A model generated the notes under the pieces. It saw only the letters and a program-made list of their open reading frames with translations. It was not told where the DNA came from and ran no database searches. Below are positions 1 to 10,940 of a DNA stretch of 64,000 nucleotides, in pieces. The stretch is from Leucophora obtusa (taxonomy: Eukaryota; Arthropoda; Insecta; Diptera; Anthomyiidae). How positions within the stretch are numbered: position 1 is the stretch's first letter; every line of letters begins with the position of its first letter. The position numbers were made by a program, and so were the translations under genes. The stretch is from the NCBI GenBank assembly GCA_949987735.1, contig OX465297.1, positions 97,114,815 to 97,178,814 of the forward strand, given 5' to 3'.

Positions 1-674
1 GTTATGAAGATGCTACACATTGGAGTAGCGAAATATCTCGAAAATAAAAAACTTTTTAAAAATAAAAACCAAACCTTAAGCTCAAGAAAATAGTTGAGTT
101 AAAAAAATTTTATATTTTTGAAAAGCATTTTAAAGGAGCAAAAATACAAAATTAAAATAAATAAAATTTTTTTTCGCGGAATGAATTGTATTTTTATTCG
201 CGAAACCGCCAATTTGATAAACACAAATTAAATATCATTGGAAAGGAAGTGGAAAACCCAAATACGAAAAACTAATAAATTGAAGAAAATTCGTACTCAT
301 TTTTTTTGTTATATCTTTTGCTTGCAGAAATGTAAACTCCGTTATAACAAAAAAAATTAAAATTGTGCAAAAAAAGTTATTGCGACAACTTGTAGAAGGT
401 AATTTTTTGCAATTAGGTTTATAATGACTAAACTTACTGATTCCATTAAGAAAAAACCGAAATATTAACACTTTTTGCTTCTCAAAAATTTGGCCCAAAA
501 ATTTATCACATTTTTTGATTTCACCCATATACTTTATCGATATATTTTTGGAAAATTTAAATAGCTGCCATCACTAAAGTAAGCGAGGGATATGTTTTAT
601 ATTATACATTGTATTATATTTATTTGTATTTGCAACGCGATATTATTAGTAACATCCTCAAATTTTAATTTAAA
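1..674. other. AT-rich stretch without recognised gene
   Basis: Very AT-rich sequence with homopolymer runs. The only sizeable open frame is on the minus strand (235-528) and is a low-complexity Phe/Lys/Ser-rich translation with no motif. Parts such as the TTCGCGGAATG near 176 vaguely recall the tandem unit at 21200-28195, too weakly to call. Confidence 0.5.
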
Positions 675-757
675 TTTAGTAGATTTGAGGTTAAGAAGAA
701 TATAAACCTTTTTCTCTGAAAAGTATAAACACATTAATTTTCAAATCAGACTAGATC
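675..757. repeat. Dispersed short repeat (TTTAGTAGRTTTGAGGTYA)
   Basis: The words TTTAGTAGATTTGAGGTTA (675) and AATCAGACTAGATC (744) recur in the same order at 44617-44670, and the first word also occurs at 16351-16369. This is old dispersed repeat sequence; the element at 760 is inserted directly at its right edge. Confidence 0.5.
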
Positions 758-1618
758 TACCCTACGGGGAAAGGGACCGGTCCCAGATGACACGCAGGAT
801 AGGTCCCAAGGGGGCAGAGACAGGTCGTTGATCGGTCTTTTTCTTTGAAAGAGACATATCACTTTAACATGGCGTTGTCATTGGAAATGATGTATTGCCA
901 CAGATTAGACACTTTTCGACATGTCGCAGGTCTAGCCAAAAAGGACATGTCGCCTAACTGACTTAAAGAGACATGTCACCGAACTAACCCAAAAGGATCC
1001 GTCACAGAATGAGTCACACTTTGTATATTTTGTGACACGTCACCCAACTAACCTAAAAGGAACTGATACAGAACCAGTCCCATTACAAAACTGACAAAAA
1101 CATTGACAAAACTGAGGTGAATGGAAATTGTTATGGTTTTGGTATTATAAGTAAAATTCTCACAGCAAAACCTTGACAAAATTGTTATGTAATAAAAAGC
1201 ACAAATGTTTTCATTTGTCAACAAACTAAAATATAAAAATTAATTTTTTTTTGAAGAATTTTGGTATGTTTTTTCACAGAAATACAATATGAAATACATA
1301 TTCCTTTTTTAAGATGTTCTTTTAAGATATAAGATATATATATGCGTCGAACCTTTTACCGATTCTAAAATTCCTGCAAAATCCTCCAAAAGATTACGTA
1401 TTAACACGGAATTTTTGGGGCTTGATGCTAAAATTTAAAGAAAACACCAAGTGCTTAGAATTAGTTCTCTCGCATTCTGCGCTTCCTGGACATTTTTTAA
1501 GTTTTCATTTCATTTAAGATTTCATAAAATTCTTCATTGAACTTACGAAAAAAAATTCTACGAAATTGTTCATCATGAAGGATAATTCTATCAGTGTACT
1601 GAGAAACCGACCAATTGT

Positions 1619-1692
1619 GGGCGCTGTGTGTAATGATTAGCGCGTTGGACTGTTACACTTGAGGTTGCGGGTTCGAGCCACAACCAAGGCAA
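1619..1692 (+). repeat. tRNA-like sequence (SINE head or tRNA pseudogene)
   Basis: Contains a pol III A-box match TAGCGCGTTGG (1638-1648) and an exact B box GGTTCGAGCC (1670-1679), spaced as in a tRNA. The D arm is recognisable but the acceptor stem does not close and the T stem has a mismatch, so this is not a functional tRNA. The following 100 bp end in AT-rich sequence and may be a SINE body. It lies inside the CCCTACGGGG element; copy 2 of that family also carries a tRNA-like sequence (62241-62315). Confidence 0.55.
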
Positions 1693-2099
1693 CATCAATT
1701 TATGAAAAATAGTAATATATATGAGTTTTTTCTTTCCCTCATACATATCGCAGCGTCCTCCTTCGGTGTTCTCATAGCACTTTACCCCACCGAAGTAAAA
1801 TAATATAACAGGGCTATCAACTAAAAAGCTTCAACAAAGTTCGCCAATTCACCATCAGATGGCGCGCAACAACTGTTCTAAAATTCAACATCTCGCGCAA
1901 TTACCGTGTTGTCATATTTGAAGCCCTTCATCTTTCACCACGTTTCACTTCTTCTCTATCCCCTTTCTAAAGGAAGCAACACGTTAATTAATAGGAAGAA
2001 TTTCATGAGTGTTGCTTCTCTTTAAAAAATAAAAAAAAAATAAAGTCTTACTTGTGGGGTTTTTTATAACACACTTATCCAGTTAAGTGATATGTCCTC

Positions 2100-2580
2100 T
2101 TTGCACCAGTCTTGGGGTCAGTCCTTTAAGTATAATTGACAGCGCTTAACCCATAGAAATAATAAATTATACTAGTCCTGCGACAAGACCATCTTTAACC
2201 ACTCACGGGATAGGTACTTTGAGGACAATTCAGTGGTATGTCATCATTTCACCAGTCACGAGACCAGTCCTTTAAGTATAATTGACACTGCTTAACCCAC
2301 AGCACTAGTAAATTATACCAGTCCTACTGCAAGTCCTTCTTTAACCAGTCACGGGATACGTACTTTGAGGGCAATTTAGTGGTATGTCCTCTTTTTACTA
2401 GTCACGGGATAGGTGCTTTGAGGACGATTAAGTGGTATGCCACCGTTTCACCAGTCATGGGACTAGTCCTTTAAGTGTAGTTTTCACTGCTTAACCCACA
2501 GCAATGGTAAATTATACCAATCCTGTGACAAGTCTTGCTTTAACCACTCACAGGATAGGTACTTTCAGGGCAATTGACCC
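2100..2580 (+). repeat. Tandem repeat block inside TIR element
   Basis: Three imperfect copies of a unit starting ACCAGTC and containing AGTCCTTTAAGT, TGCTTAACCCA and CACGGGATAGGTACTTTGAG begin near 2105, 2250 and 2451. Spacing is about 146 bp, then about 200 bp because of an internal partial duplication. The last unit runs into the right TIR, so this is subterminal repeat amplification. Confidence 0.7.
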
Positions 2581-2621
2581 TCATTCCCCGTAGGGTAGTT
2601 TCTGCCTTTTCCTATGGACAG

Positions 2622-3390
2622 TAGACTAGTGAAAAAAAAGTTGGAATTCTCACGATCCACAACCCTAAAAATGTGCCACTCTAAAAAAAATATGGTCTGA
2701 TAAAAAAATCACCAAAAATGTTTTGTTCTATTATTTTTAATTACCCGGCTAAAAATCTACATATATGGATCCATACAGGATTAATGTATGTTCGTTCATT
2801 CTCATAAACATGCATGCTCTTCCATACATGGATGCATAAATCTCCATACATGCAACCATATGTGAATATACTTGTGCATTAACGAAAATTGAGGTAATAT
2901 CTACATGTATTTACATGTATGAACATACATGAAGATGCATGGACATTTATGACCTTACATGCAGATATTACCTCAAATTTCGTTAATGCACAAGTATGTT
3001 CACATACGGATGCATGTATGGAGATTTATGCATCCATGTATGGATCCATATATGTCGATTTTTACCTGGGTATTTAAAAATAATGGAAAAACTGAGAAAA
3101 ATTAAATATAATTATTATGATCGCGACATATCAAATCTAATATATTTTTAGGTGTACATTACGAATATGAAATCAAAATTGAAATCGGAGTAGCGAATTT
3201 CGCGAAATTTGAAAATTTCCTACAAAAAATTTTCGATTTTGATCAGGATATTTTCTTATATTTACCACTATGAAAATTTCTTTTTTACATTAATGCAATG
3301 TCCTAATATGTGAGATATGATTTTTTTAACTATAAAATTATAGCAAACTAAATAATAGCGAAATATCAAAAAGGCAAATTTTAAGTTTGT
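2622..3390 (+). mobile_element. Non-autonomous hAT-like element, truncated copy (family TAGAGTGGTCC)
   Basis: The left end (TAGACTAGTGAAAAAAAAG) and internal blocks TCACGATCCACAACCC, ATTATTATGATCGCGACATA and ATTTCGCGAAATTTGAAAAT match the complete copy at 5078-10733 and the inverted copy at 47522-48376. The right half and right TIR are absent after about 3390. The foldback MITE at 2744-3070 sits in its TTAATTAATTAAAA stretch. It is preceded by ATGGACAG (2614-2621), the same 8-mer that is duplicated around the 5078 copy. Confidence 0.7.
2744..3070. mobile_element. Foldback MITE with TA duplication
   Basis: The left end CCCGGCTAAAAATC is the inverse of the right end GATTTTTACCTGGG, and about 150 bp on each side are complementary (rich in ATATGGATCCATA-type words). 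TA occurs at 2742-2743 and at 3071-3072. It is inserted into the truncated hAT copy, whose uninterrupted sequence is visible at 9705 and 48215. There is no coding capacity. Related fragments occur at 46622-46705 and 47435-47520, and it resembles the foldback at 41411-42992. Confidence 0.8.
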
Positions 3391-5046
3391 AACAGGGATT
3401 TTGTCGTCGGATGAGGTAGTTCAGTCGTGTCCAGGGTCTACTTGAGGACCCGAAAACCTTAAATCTCCTTAAAACTTCAATATACATCATACTTAGGCAG
3501 AAGTATAGTACGAAGGAAGTGTTTGTCCTCTACATAAAAATGATTACATATTATATTTTCAAAAAAACGTCAAATTTAAAAGTTATGGCGCAGAAAAGCT
3601 TTGAAGTGTTTTTAGATAATTTAGATAATTTAGAAACTGACTGGCCTGTATGCGCCCGAGAAATCCAATTTTTGTACACATATTATTTTTTATGCCCAAT
3701 TTATAGGAAACTGCCGGTGGAGCGAACAAAAAAGCTCTTTTGAAAATCTCATACATTCATGGGTGATCTAATATACATATTAAATTAAAACGATTCTAAA
3801 TAAAAATAATGCAACTAATTTAAAAATCTAAGAAAAATTAAATAAATGAAAATTAGTTCAAATAAAATGTTAATTAATATCTGTGTCATTTTCCCATAAT
3901 CCCCTGTGTCTTAATTCGTCGTTTATAGATTTTAAGGTATTTGTATAAAATTGGTTTAATAAAAATTTGATATAACTAGGGCAACAAAAAAAAAGCTCTA
4001 AAAGCAATATTAAAAGGCTCGAGAAAACAGTAAAGTAAGCGCTTAAAATTAAAAAATAAGCCCTTAAATTTCATTACTTCTTCATTGAAATCCTCATAAA
4101 AATTAAAATGTTTATTTAATTTAATGCTATATTCCTCGGAACTTCAGGAATCAGGGAAAGTTGTGATATTCTTAAATTTGTTTTCATCAGGAAATACATT
4201 AATTGCATTAAAGGAATTAAATGTGCTAAAATCCCAAAACTTATTTAACAAATTGTGAAAAATAATCTGTTGCGGCATGTCCCTATCTGGATTTCATTCT
4301 TGCCTAAGGAAATCGTCATTGGCATATTTGTACTATTACAATTCAGGTTGGAAAAAGAAAAAGTTTATTCTAACAAAAGATATTTTTTAATTTAAAATAA
4401 ATTTTAAAAAGAAAATTTATGTCGACTTAAAATAATGTTTAAGATTACTAATTTTATGGAAAAAACCAAAAATATGCTATATTTTCGGATAAAATAAGCT
4501 TAATTTTTAAAGAAAATATCAAAAATAAGACAATATTTACAAAATAAACAAAAAACGAGCAAAATTAGATAAAATAAGCGAAAAAAAGTTGTAACAAATA
4601 TAGCTTAAAATTCTTATATTTTTACATAAGAACTTGTATTTAATCTAAATTGTTCTATCTTTTCAAATAAAAAACATGATCTGGCTTCTTTTTGGTTGGC
4701 CAGAACCATTATAAAAATTTAGTATTTTTCTGGATTACTTAAAAAAAAACTGTAAATATACACTAACGGACACTTTGGGATCAATGAAGAAGTGATTTTT
4801 TGGAGTTGTTCAGAATTACTTCTAAAAATGCAGTAAAACACACTAGCGGATACTTGGGAAGCAAAACAAAAATTGGTTTATAAAACATGACTTTAATTTT
4901 TTTTGCTGGCATGCAGATTATGGATTAAATTATCGATGTGAATGCGTGTTTGTGAACATAAACGAACACACATGAATCGACTTTTAGTCAAGAACAGAAA
5001 AAATCTGTTCCACCTAGGGTTGCCAGACGGGCTTGATTTGGCTTGA
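3391..5046. other. AT-rich intergenic DNA, no recognised gene
   Basis: A short plus-strand open frame at 3519-3743 has no motif and a non-ATG start. A local duplication (ACACTAACGGACACTT near 4760 and ACACTAGCGGATACTT near 4840) is visible. Nothing else can be supported. Confidence 0.5.
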
Positions 5047-5204
5047 TTGTAGAGTGCGCACAAGAATGCATGGACAGTAGAGTGGTCCAAAAAAAAAAGT
5101 TGGAATTTTCACGCTCCACAACCCTTCAAATATGCCACTTTGAAAAAAAATGTGGTCTGATCAAAAAAAATAACCAAAAAAGTTTTGTTTAGAGGTAGCA
5201 CATC

Positions 5205-5549
5205 GCAGATATAAGTAATGCATATCGCATAAAACAAAGAGACAACAAAATTATTGTGGAGTTTTGCTCACTAAACAAGAAAAGAGAACTAATGGGTAAA
5301 ATTCGAAACCATAGAGTTAGTGGAGATGTATTTAACAAACAACCACCAAATGTAGAAAACAGCAACGTATACATAAATGACCAACTTACGGCACACAATC
5401 GACGTCTTTTATGGCTTGCGAAAATTAAGGCAAAGGAGAGTGGCTGGAAATTTGTATGGGTTCGTAATGGTCACCTTTTCGCTAAAAAACAGGAAAACTC
5501 AACCGCAATAATTTTAGTAAATGCTTGTGATATTGAACTCATTTGCTAA
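5205..5549 (+). pseudogene. LINE-A ORF1, C-terminal fragment
   Basis: The open reading begins at the LINE truncation point and ends at TAA 5547-5549 (about 114 residues, no true start; the GTG at 5256 is merely internal). It ends with the motif series NVYINDQLTAHNRRLL, KFVWVRNGHLFAKK and IILV. This is the C-terminal domain typical of LINE ORF1 proteins of the CR1/L2 group, related to the baculovirus FP25K C-terminus. In intact elements ORF1 binds RNA and packages the transcript. The N-terminal part is lost, so it is non-functional. Confidence 0.75.
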
Positions 5550-5643
5550 AACATATATCTCCTTTCTTTTTATAAAAACCTAAAGAAAAATTTCTCAATT
5601 AGTTACAATAATAACAAAAGTTAACAATAACAATAAATGCAAA

Positions 5644-6349
5644 ATGAGCCAAATTATTACCCAAAAACTAGATAATTTTAATGAAATAAACAAAGAATTT
5701 TTAAGTTATCCAGTTTCAATCATTTACCTAAATATTAGATCCATGCGAAAAAATTTTACACCATTTTTATCGGTCATACATAATATAATAGATCATATCA
5801 AAATTATAATTCTTGTTGAAACAAACATCAGTGACTCAGAAAACTCTTTATATAACATATATGGCTTTTCAGCAAATTTTATAAACAGAGAAGGGAGAGG
5901 AGGAGGTATAGCTATTTACACAAAAGAGAATATAAATAGCAAAACTGATTTAATAAGAACTATCTCATTTGAAATGATGCAATTGCAAATAAACACAAAC
6001 AAAGAACCCATTTCTATAATCGCTATTTACCGCCCCCCTTCTCTTAATGTACATGCCTTTATTGAAGAACTTGAACAGATGCTTAGTAATATGAAACAAC
6101 AAAAAAACGTTATTATTATTGGAGACATAAATATTGATCTCATTAAAGCAAACTCTGAAGCAGAGAAATACTTAGATATAATGATGTCTAATGGGATGCA
6201 GTGCATAATAAACGAAAGTACAAGGGAAGATTTAAATAATAACACAAGTACATGCATTGACCATCTCTTCATACGCAACAGAAATATAGACACCCACACA
6301 TATGCGTCAATAATAAAAACTAACGTCTCTGATCATTATGCTCTTACAT
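5644..6349 (+). pseudogene. LINE-A ORF2, endonuclease domain (5' part)
   Basis: Apurinic-type endonuclease that nicks target DNA to prime reverse transcription. Starts at ATG 5644, 95 bp after ORF1. Visible motifs in order: YLNIRSMRKNF (N-terminal), VETNISDSE (catalytic Glu), GRGGGIAIYTK, IAIYRPP, IGDINIDL, TCIDHLFIR and SDHYALT, i.e. every core block of the family. The reading frame is cut at codon ACA|T by a MITE (6350-6860); the apparent extension to 6381 is MITE sequence. Deleting 6350-6862 (513 nt, insert plus one duplicated AT) rejoins it in frame to the reverse transcriptase section. Confidence 0.85.
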
Positions 6350-6860
6350 CCCAGCAAAAACAGACATTACCGAGTAATTAAGCAAGTAAGTAGCACACAA
6401 AGGGTTTCACTACTTACCAGGCTATTTACTCGCAACATTACTTTTGTTCGCGATGTCCAAAAATTCATGGGTGGTCATTACCGTCTCGCTTACAAAACAA
6501 ATGCGAATACCGAGTTACCCATAGTGAAAGAATAAGTAGTTACTCAGAAGTTAGGAAATAAGTGGTTACCCTACATTGTAAAATTGTTGGTCATATTGGG
6601 AAAAAAATTTTTACTTTGGAAAATTTCCTATTTAGTTCAAAACAAATTTATAAATAAAATATTAATATAAAAAAGACTAAATCAGTACTTATTTAATCAA
6701 TTACCAGTAAGTGATTACTTTGCAAGAATATATAAGCACGTCTATAACTTGTTATCGGTAAGTCATTATTTTGTATTTTAAAGTAATGCAAAAGGTAATG
6801 ACCTATCATTACTTGGTAATCCGTGTGGTAATGACCTGTCATTACCATGTCTTTGCTGGG
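6350..6860. mobile_element. 511-bp MITE inside LINE-A ORF2, AT duplication
   Basis: The left end CCCAGCAAAAACAGACATTA and the right end TGTCTTTGCTGGG are inverse-complementary over CCCAGCAAA and the following ACA. It is flanked by AT (6348-6349 and 6861-6862), and exact removal of the insert with one AT keeps the ORF2 frame. The interior contains repeated GTAATGACCTGTCATTACC-type words. A 2-bp AT duplication is unusual; I recall ISL2EU elements as a possible match, with low certainty. Confidence 0.8.
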
Positions 6861-6861
6861 A

Positions 6862-8195
6862 TGTTGTCTCTCTGAGCACGAAATAGAAGAAGTAAAACGT
6901 ATAGCAAAACATAAACAAATATGTAGCTACAAAGTAAACAACCAGATAAGAACAACCGACTGGCACGCCATAGGATGTACCACAAACGCAAATGAAATGT
7001 TTAATTTAATACACGATAAATTTTCTGAAATATATAAAAAATCAACCATAAAGAAACAAAATAATAAACAAAGAATTCCAAATCCATGGATGAATGATTA
7101 TTTAATAAAGTGTTGTGAAACAAGAGATAAACTTTATAAAAAATGGTATTCATGCCGAAATAATAAAACATTTGAAAAAGAATATAAAATTTATAGAAAT
7201 ATAGTAAATAAGAAATTAAAGTACGCCAAAAACTCATATTATAAAACGAAATTTTTTGAAAACAAAGGTAACATTCGAATAACGTGGCAAATTATTAACG
7301 AAATTATTGGTAAAAGAACGTATAACATTGATGAAACCATACTTAAAAATTTCAAAAATCTTAATTTAAACACAGAAGAAATTTGCAATAAATTTGCAAT
7401 AAACCTTAAAACCAATGTTGATAAAATACTACATAACTGTGATAAAAAAACAATAAACAATATATCAAACACATCCCAAAACTCAATATATATGAATTAC
7501 ACAAACGAGACTGAAATATTTAACATTTTAAACAAACTAAAGTTAAACAAAAGTGCGGGTTTTGATGAAATAAGGCCAAAAGACTTACGAGATAATGCGC
7601 GAACTATGGCACCAATTATAACAAAATTGATGAATACTATTATTGAAAATGCAACAATACCAAACGTTCTAAATATATCCATTATACGATCAATTTACAA
7701 AGGTGGAACGAAAGCGGATATAAATAACTATAGACCTATTGCAATTCTGTCGGTTATTGAGAAAATTATGGCAGAGGTTATATGTAAGCGACTCACAGAA
7801 TTTTTGGACAAATACAACATAATAAATTCCAGACAGTACGGTTTTCAAAAAGGGAAAAACATCAATAAATTACTTGGTAATTTTGCTAACCATGTCAATG
7901 AACAACTTAGTAGAAAACATCATTGCTTAACACTTTTTATAGATTTTAGTAAAGCATTTGATACTCTTTCACATGCTAAATTAATACAGACTCTGGAGAA
8001 TTATGGTATACGAGGAAAGTCTCTTGAATGGTTCAAAAGCTATCTGACATTGCGCTCATCTTATGTTAAAATATTACACAATCTCAGCACTAAAACGGAC
8101 AATACCTGCGGGGTACCGCAAGGTTCAAAACTAGGACCGATACTATACATAATATACTCTAATGAGCTTATGAATGCATTAAAAACAGTCAAACG
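6862..8195 (+). pseudogene. LINE-A ORF2, reverse transcriptase domain
   Basis: Continuation of the endonuclease ORF. The Cys/Glu-rich join is followed by a basic linker and RT blocks: LNKSAGFDEIRPKDL, YRPIAILSVIEKI, QYGFQKGKN, LFIDFSKAFDTLSH (first catalytic Asp), CGVPQGSKLGPILY. A one-base shift near 8190-8196 throws the frame off just before the YADD box, so the open frame stops at 8223. The ATG at 6847 lies in the MITE and is not a genuine start. RT copies LINE RNA onto the nicked target in the nucleus; this copy cannot. Confidence 0.85.
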
Positions 8196-9461
8196 TATGC
8201 ATACGCCGATGATACGGCTATAGTTGTAACACATAAAAATATAGACACTGCAGTAAAAATAATGCAGAATCAATTTAATATAGCCACTAGATGGTGTCAC
8301 GACCACGGTCTGATGATAAACGCAACCAAGACCAAACTTATGCATATAAAGCCACCTCATTGCCGATACACAGAAATACAGATTGTTTTCCATGAAACGG
8401 ATTGTCTACATGAAAACTAGATCAACGAAACAGAAAACGACAACTGTTCCACTACAATCGAAGTTGTAAATAGATATAAGTACTTGGGAGTTCATTTGGA
8501 TCATAACTTCAAGTGGAATATACATATAGATGAAGTCAGTAAAAAGCTTCGAAAAGCTGCATATATGCTTTTTCAACTTAAGTATTGCTCAAATAATACT
8601 GTACTAAGACAAGCATATTTTTCGTTAGTGGAGTCTCACATAAGACATGGTATCACTGCCTGGGGAAACTCTACACATTGTCGACTACTCCAAGAAACTC
8701 AAAATAGAATCCTTAAAATATTAAGAAAACAACAACAAACATCATACAACACTACAATAAGCTAAAACAACGATATCACCAACATTAGTTTAACAAATGA
8801 AAATATAACAAGAAACAACACACGCAACACAAACCTAACTAGTACCACCAACAACCAAGGGATAAACGAGAACATTAGAAGCAATAGCAACACGATCAAT
8901 AATGATATAATCAACAATGCAACCGAAATTAACACAAATAACCAAATAACAACAACCACCAACATAATAAGCTCTACTGATCAATATACAACAATCACAG
9001 AATCAACACTAAATGCTGATAACAACATATACAATATAAACGAAAATCACACTAGCAACGATACTGCAAACAACTTAAATACAATCAACAGTAACACACA
9101 TAATAATATCAATATAATGACAAACAACATCACCAGTAACAATTCAAACGATATTACACAAACCATCAACAAAATAGCGAAACAACAGAAAATACTAAAT
9201 GTACAAGGAATATATTACACTACATTGGTCAGCGAATACTTCAAAGATTCTAGGTATCTACAGGAAATAGATCATAACCATAACACCAGATGGAAAGATG
9301 AGGGAAAATTTAAAGTTCAAAAATATAGAAACCACTACGGAAAGAGTACTTTACCTGTAATGTTACCAACAATATTTAATATGCTGCCACGTACTATTAT
9401 CAACACTACTAATTACCACAAGAGAAAAAAACTAATTAAAGAATTTTTTATAAGCTCATAA
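8196..9461 (+). pseudogene. LINE-A ORF2, C-terminal part with Asn-rich linker
   Basis: In the frame shifted relative to the RT domain, YAYADDTAIVV (8196 onward) is the catalytic YADD box. The same frame continues to TAA at 9459-9461 with only two stops (TAG 8418-8420, TAA 8763-8765). After the thumb-like segment (YKYLGVHLDHNFKWNIHID) comes a stretch of about 120 residues dominated by Asn, Thr and Ile (8766-9170), then a conserved-looking end (YFKDSRYLQEIDHNHNTRW, KYRNHYGKSTLPVMLPTIF). The Asn-rich linker is unusual in an ORF2 and may be codon-repeat expansion. Confidence 0.7.
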
Positions 9462-9640
9462 TGAAAGCGTATAACCAATAAGATACCAATTTATAGGATT
9501 TTATAACCTGCGGACAAGCCACCATGGCTTTGTAAGGTTCTGAATTCACATGAATTGTATGAAATTAAAATTGTATGAAATTGAAATTGAAATTGTATGA
9601 AATTATATGAAACTGAATAAATAAATAAAATAATAAATAA

Positions 9641-9671
9641 TAAAAAAAAAAAAAAAAAAAAAATAAAAAAA
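9641..9671 (+). other. LINE-A poly(A) tail
   Basis: An almost pure A run follows AATAAATAAATAAAATAATAAATAAT and directly abuts hAT sequence (TTGAAGTTTCGAGG). It marks the 3' end of the retrotransposed RNA and plus-strand orientation. Confidence 0.85.
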
Positions 9672-10940
9672 TTGAAGTTTCGAGGTTGTACTTGTTCTAT
9701 TATTTTTAATTAATTAAAAATAATGGAAAAAATGAGAAAAATTAAATATAATTATTATGATCGCGACATATCAAATCTAATATATTTTTAGGTGTACATT
9801 ACGAATATGAAATCAAATTTGAAATCGGAGTCGCGGATTTCGCGAAATTTGAAAATTTCATACAAAAAATGATCAACTTCGATCAGGATATTTTCTTATA
9901 TTTACAAATATGAAAATTTCGTTTTTGCATTAATATATATCTGTGGAATGTCCTATTATGTGAGACAGGGTTTTTGGTAGCACTAAAATTATAGCAAGCT
10001 AAATAATAGCGAAATATTAAAAAATGTCAAATTTTAAGTTAATTTGCAAGGATATCTGTTATCCTTTTTAAAATTAAAATCAGTGTTATATATAATGAAG
10101 GTCCTTGGTAAGTAAATTGCAAAAGTATAACAAATTGCATTTTTCGATAGCACCGTTTACAGGTTATTAGGAAAATATCTCAAAAAACTTGAGCTTTTTT
10201 GAATTTTCAAAAACCGCGAATAATTCATAAACCACAAATTTTTTTTAAGTTTCGATTGCTGATTCATAATCTTTGTTGAAATAAAGATCAGATTTGAGAA
10301 ATTTACGCATACAAGGCAAAAACAAGTTGAATTTTTAATTACATCTTTTCGGAAAATTTCGAGAATTTGACTAAAATATGTACTTTTTTGTATAAATTTA
10401 AAAAAAACCGCGAATTACTTAAAAGCTACTTAATTTTTTTTAGTTTTGATTTAAAATGCCTTATATTCTCATTAATTAAGACCAGATTTAAAAAAAATTG
10501 TTAAATAATAGCGTACAGGTTAAGAAATAATTAAATTTAAAGTCAACCCTACTTTTTGTATAAATTACTCTAGAGATAAATTATTAATTTTTAAAAGACA
10601 ACTTTTTGTGCTACCTCTAAATAACAGCGGATTTAGCTGAAACTTGGCACAGAGAGTTTTTAGACATTAAGGAATAGGGGCAACATTGTGGAGATCGCGA
10701 ATTCCAACTTTCATGTTTTTTTGGACCACTCTAATGGACAGACAGACAGACGGACGGACGGACAGGCGGACATCGTTAAATCGAAATAAAAAAAAATTCT
10801 GAGCCGATCGGTATACTATAAGGTGGGTCTAGGACCAATATTTTTTGGTGTTACAAACATCAGCACAAACTTATAATACCCTGACCACATATTGGTGTAG
10901 GGTATAAAAACTCATTATTTGTAAATATACCATGACTAAT

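Larger units (their letters stand above)
760..2595 (+). mobile_element. Non-autonomous TIR element, CCCTACGGGGAA ends, copy 1
   Basis: Starts with CCCTACGGGGAA and ends with TTCCCCGTAGGG, flanked on both sides by TA (758-759 and 2596-2597). The first 130 bp match the inverted end of a second copy at 61532-62512, which has the same TIRs and TA flanks. Subterminal DNA repeats motifs such as GACATGTCRCCNAACT and GGACCGGTCC. No transposase is present. A TA target fits a Tc1/mariner-type mechanism, but the family is not recognised. It contains a tRNA-like stretch (1619-1692) and a tandem block (2100-2580). Confidence 0.8.
5205..9671 (+). mobile_element. LINE-A: 5'-truncated non-LTR retrotransposon (CR1/L2-like)
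   Basis: Begins inside ORF1 (first in-frame codon at 5205), continues with endonuclease and reverse transcriptase (ORF2) and ends in a poly(A)-rich tail (9641-9671). The hAT copy at 47522-48376 has the empty site (CACATCTCAATTGAAG), which gives the borders; no clear target duplication is seen. Damage: a MITE in ORF2 (6350-6860), a frameshift just before the RT YADD motif, and stops at 8418 and 8763. The clade is inferred from the ORF1 C-terminal type. Confidence 0.85.
5078..10733 (+). mobile_element. Non-autonomous hAT-like element with 8-bp TSD, carrying a LINE
   Basis: The ends TAGAGTGGTCCAAAAAAA and its inverse TTTTTTTGGACCACTCTA are flanked by exact 8-bp duplications ATGGACAG (5070-5077 and 10734-10741). 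TAGAG fits the hAT TIR consensus YARNG. Own sequence is 5078-5204 plus about 9672-10733 (roughly 1.2 kb) and encodes no transposase; the rest is LINE-A. The related inverted copy 47522-48376 shows the uninterrupted LINE insertion site. It must have been mobilised by a hAT transposase that is not in this window. Confidence 0.85.
5047..10910 (+). mobile_element. mini-me/DINE-1-like Helitron copy A, split by hAT insertion
   Basis: The left piece 5047-5077 (TGTAGAGTGCGCACAAGAAT then GCATGGACAG) and the right piece 10734-10910 (GACAGACAGACGGACGGACG, then GATCGGTATACTATAAGGTG, ending GGTGTAGGGTATAAAA) together match the 3' half of complete copies at 33641-34485 and 50477-51292. The GACR-type microsatellite beside a conserved block is the hallmark of mini-me/DINE-1 elements of Diptera. 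No protein is encoded. The hAT at 5078-10733 is inserted in ATGGACAG. Confidence 0.75.

Noticed and set aside
1619..1692. Functional tRNA gene
   Set aside because: A and B boxes are good but the acceptor stem does not pair and the T stem has a mismatch; lies inside a transposon.
4670..4710. GGCTTCTTTTTGGTTGGCCAGAACC as a terminator-like hairpin
   Set aside because: Only a few complementary bases; bacterial-type terminators are irrelevant in this genome.
8762..8965. Minus-strand hydrophobic 67-codon frame (possible membrane peptide)
   Set aside because: It is the antisense of the AAC/ACA-rich Asn/Thr linker of LINE-A ORF2.
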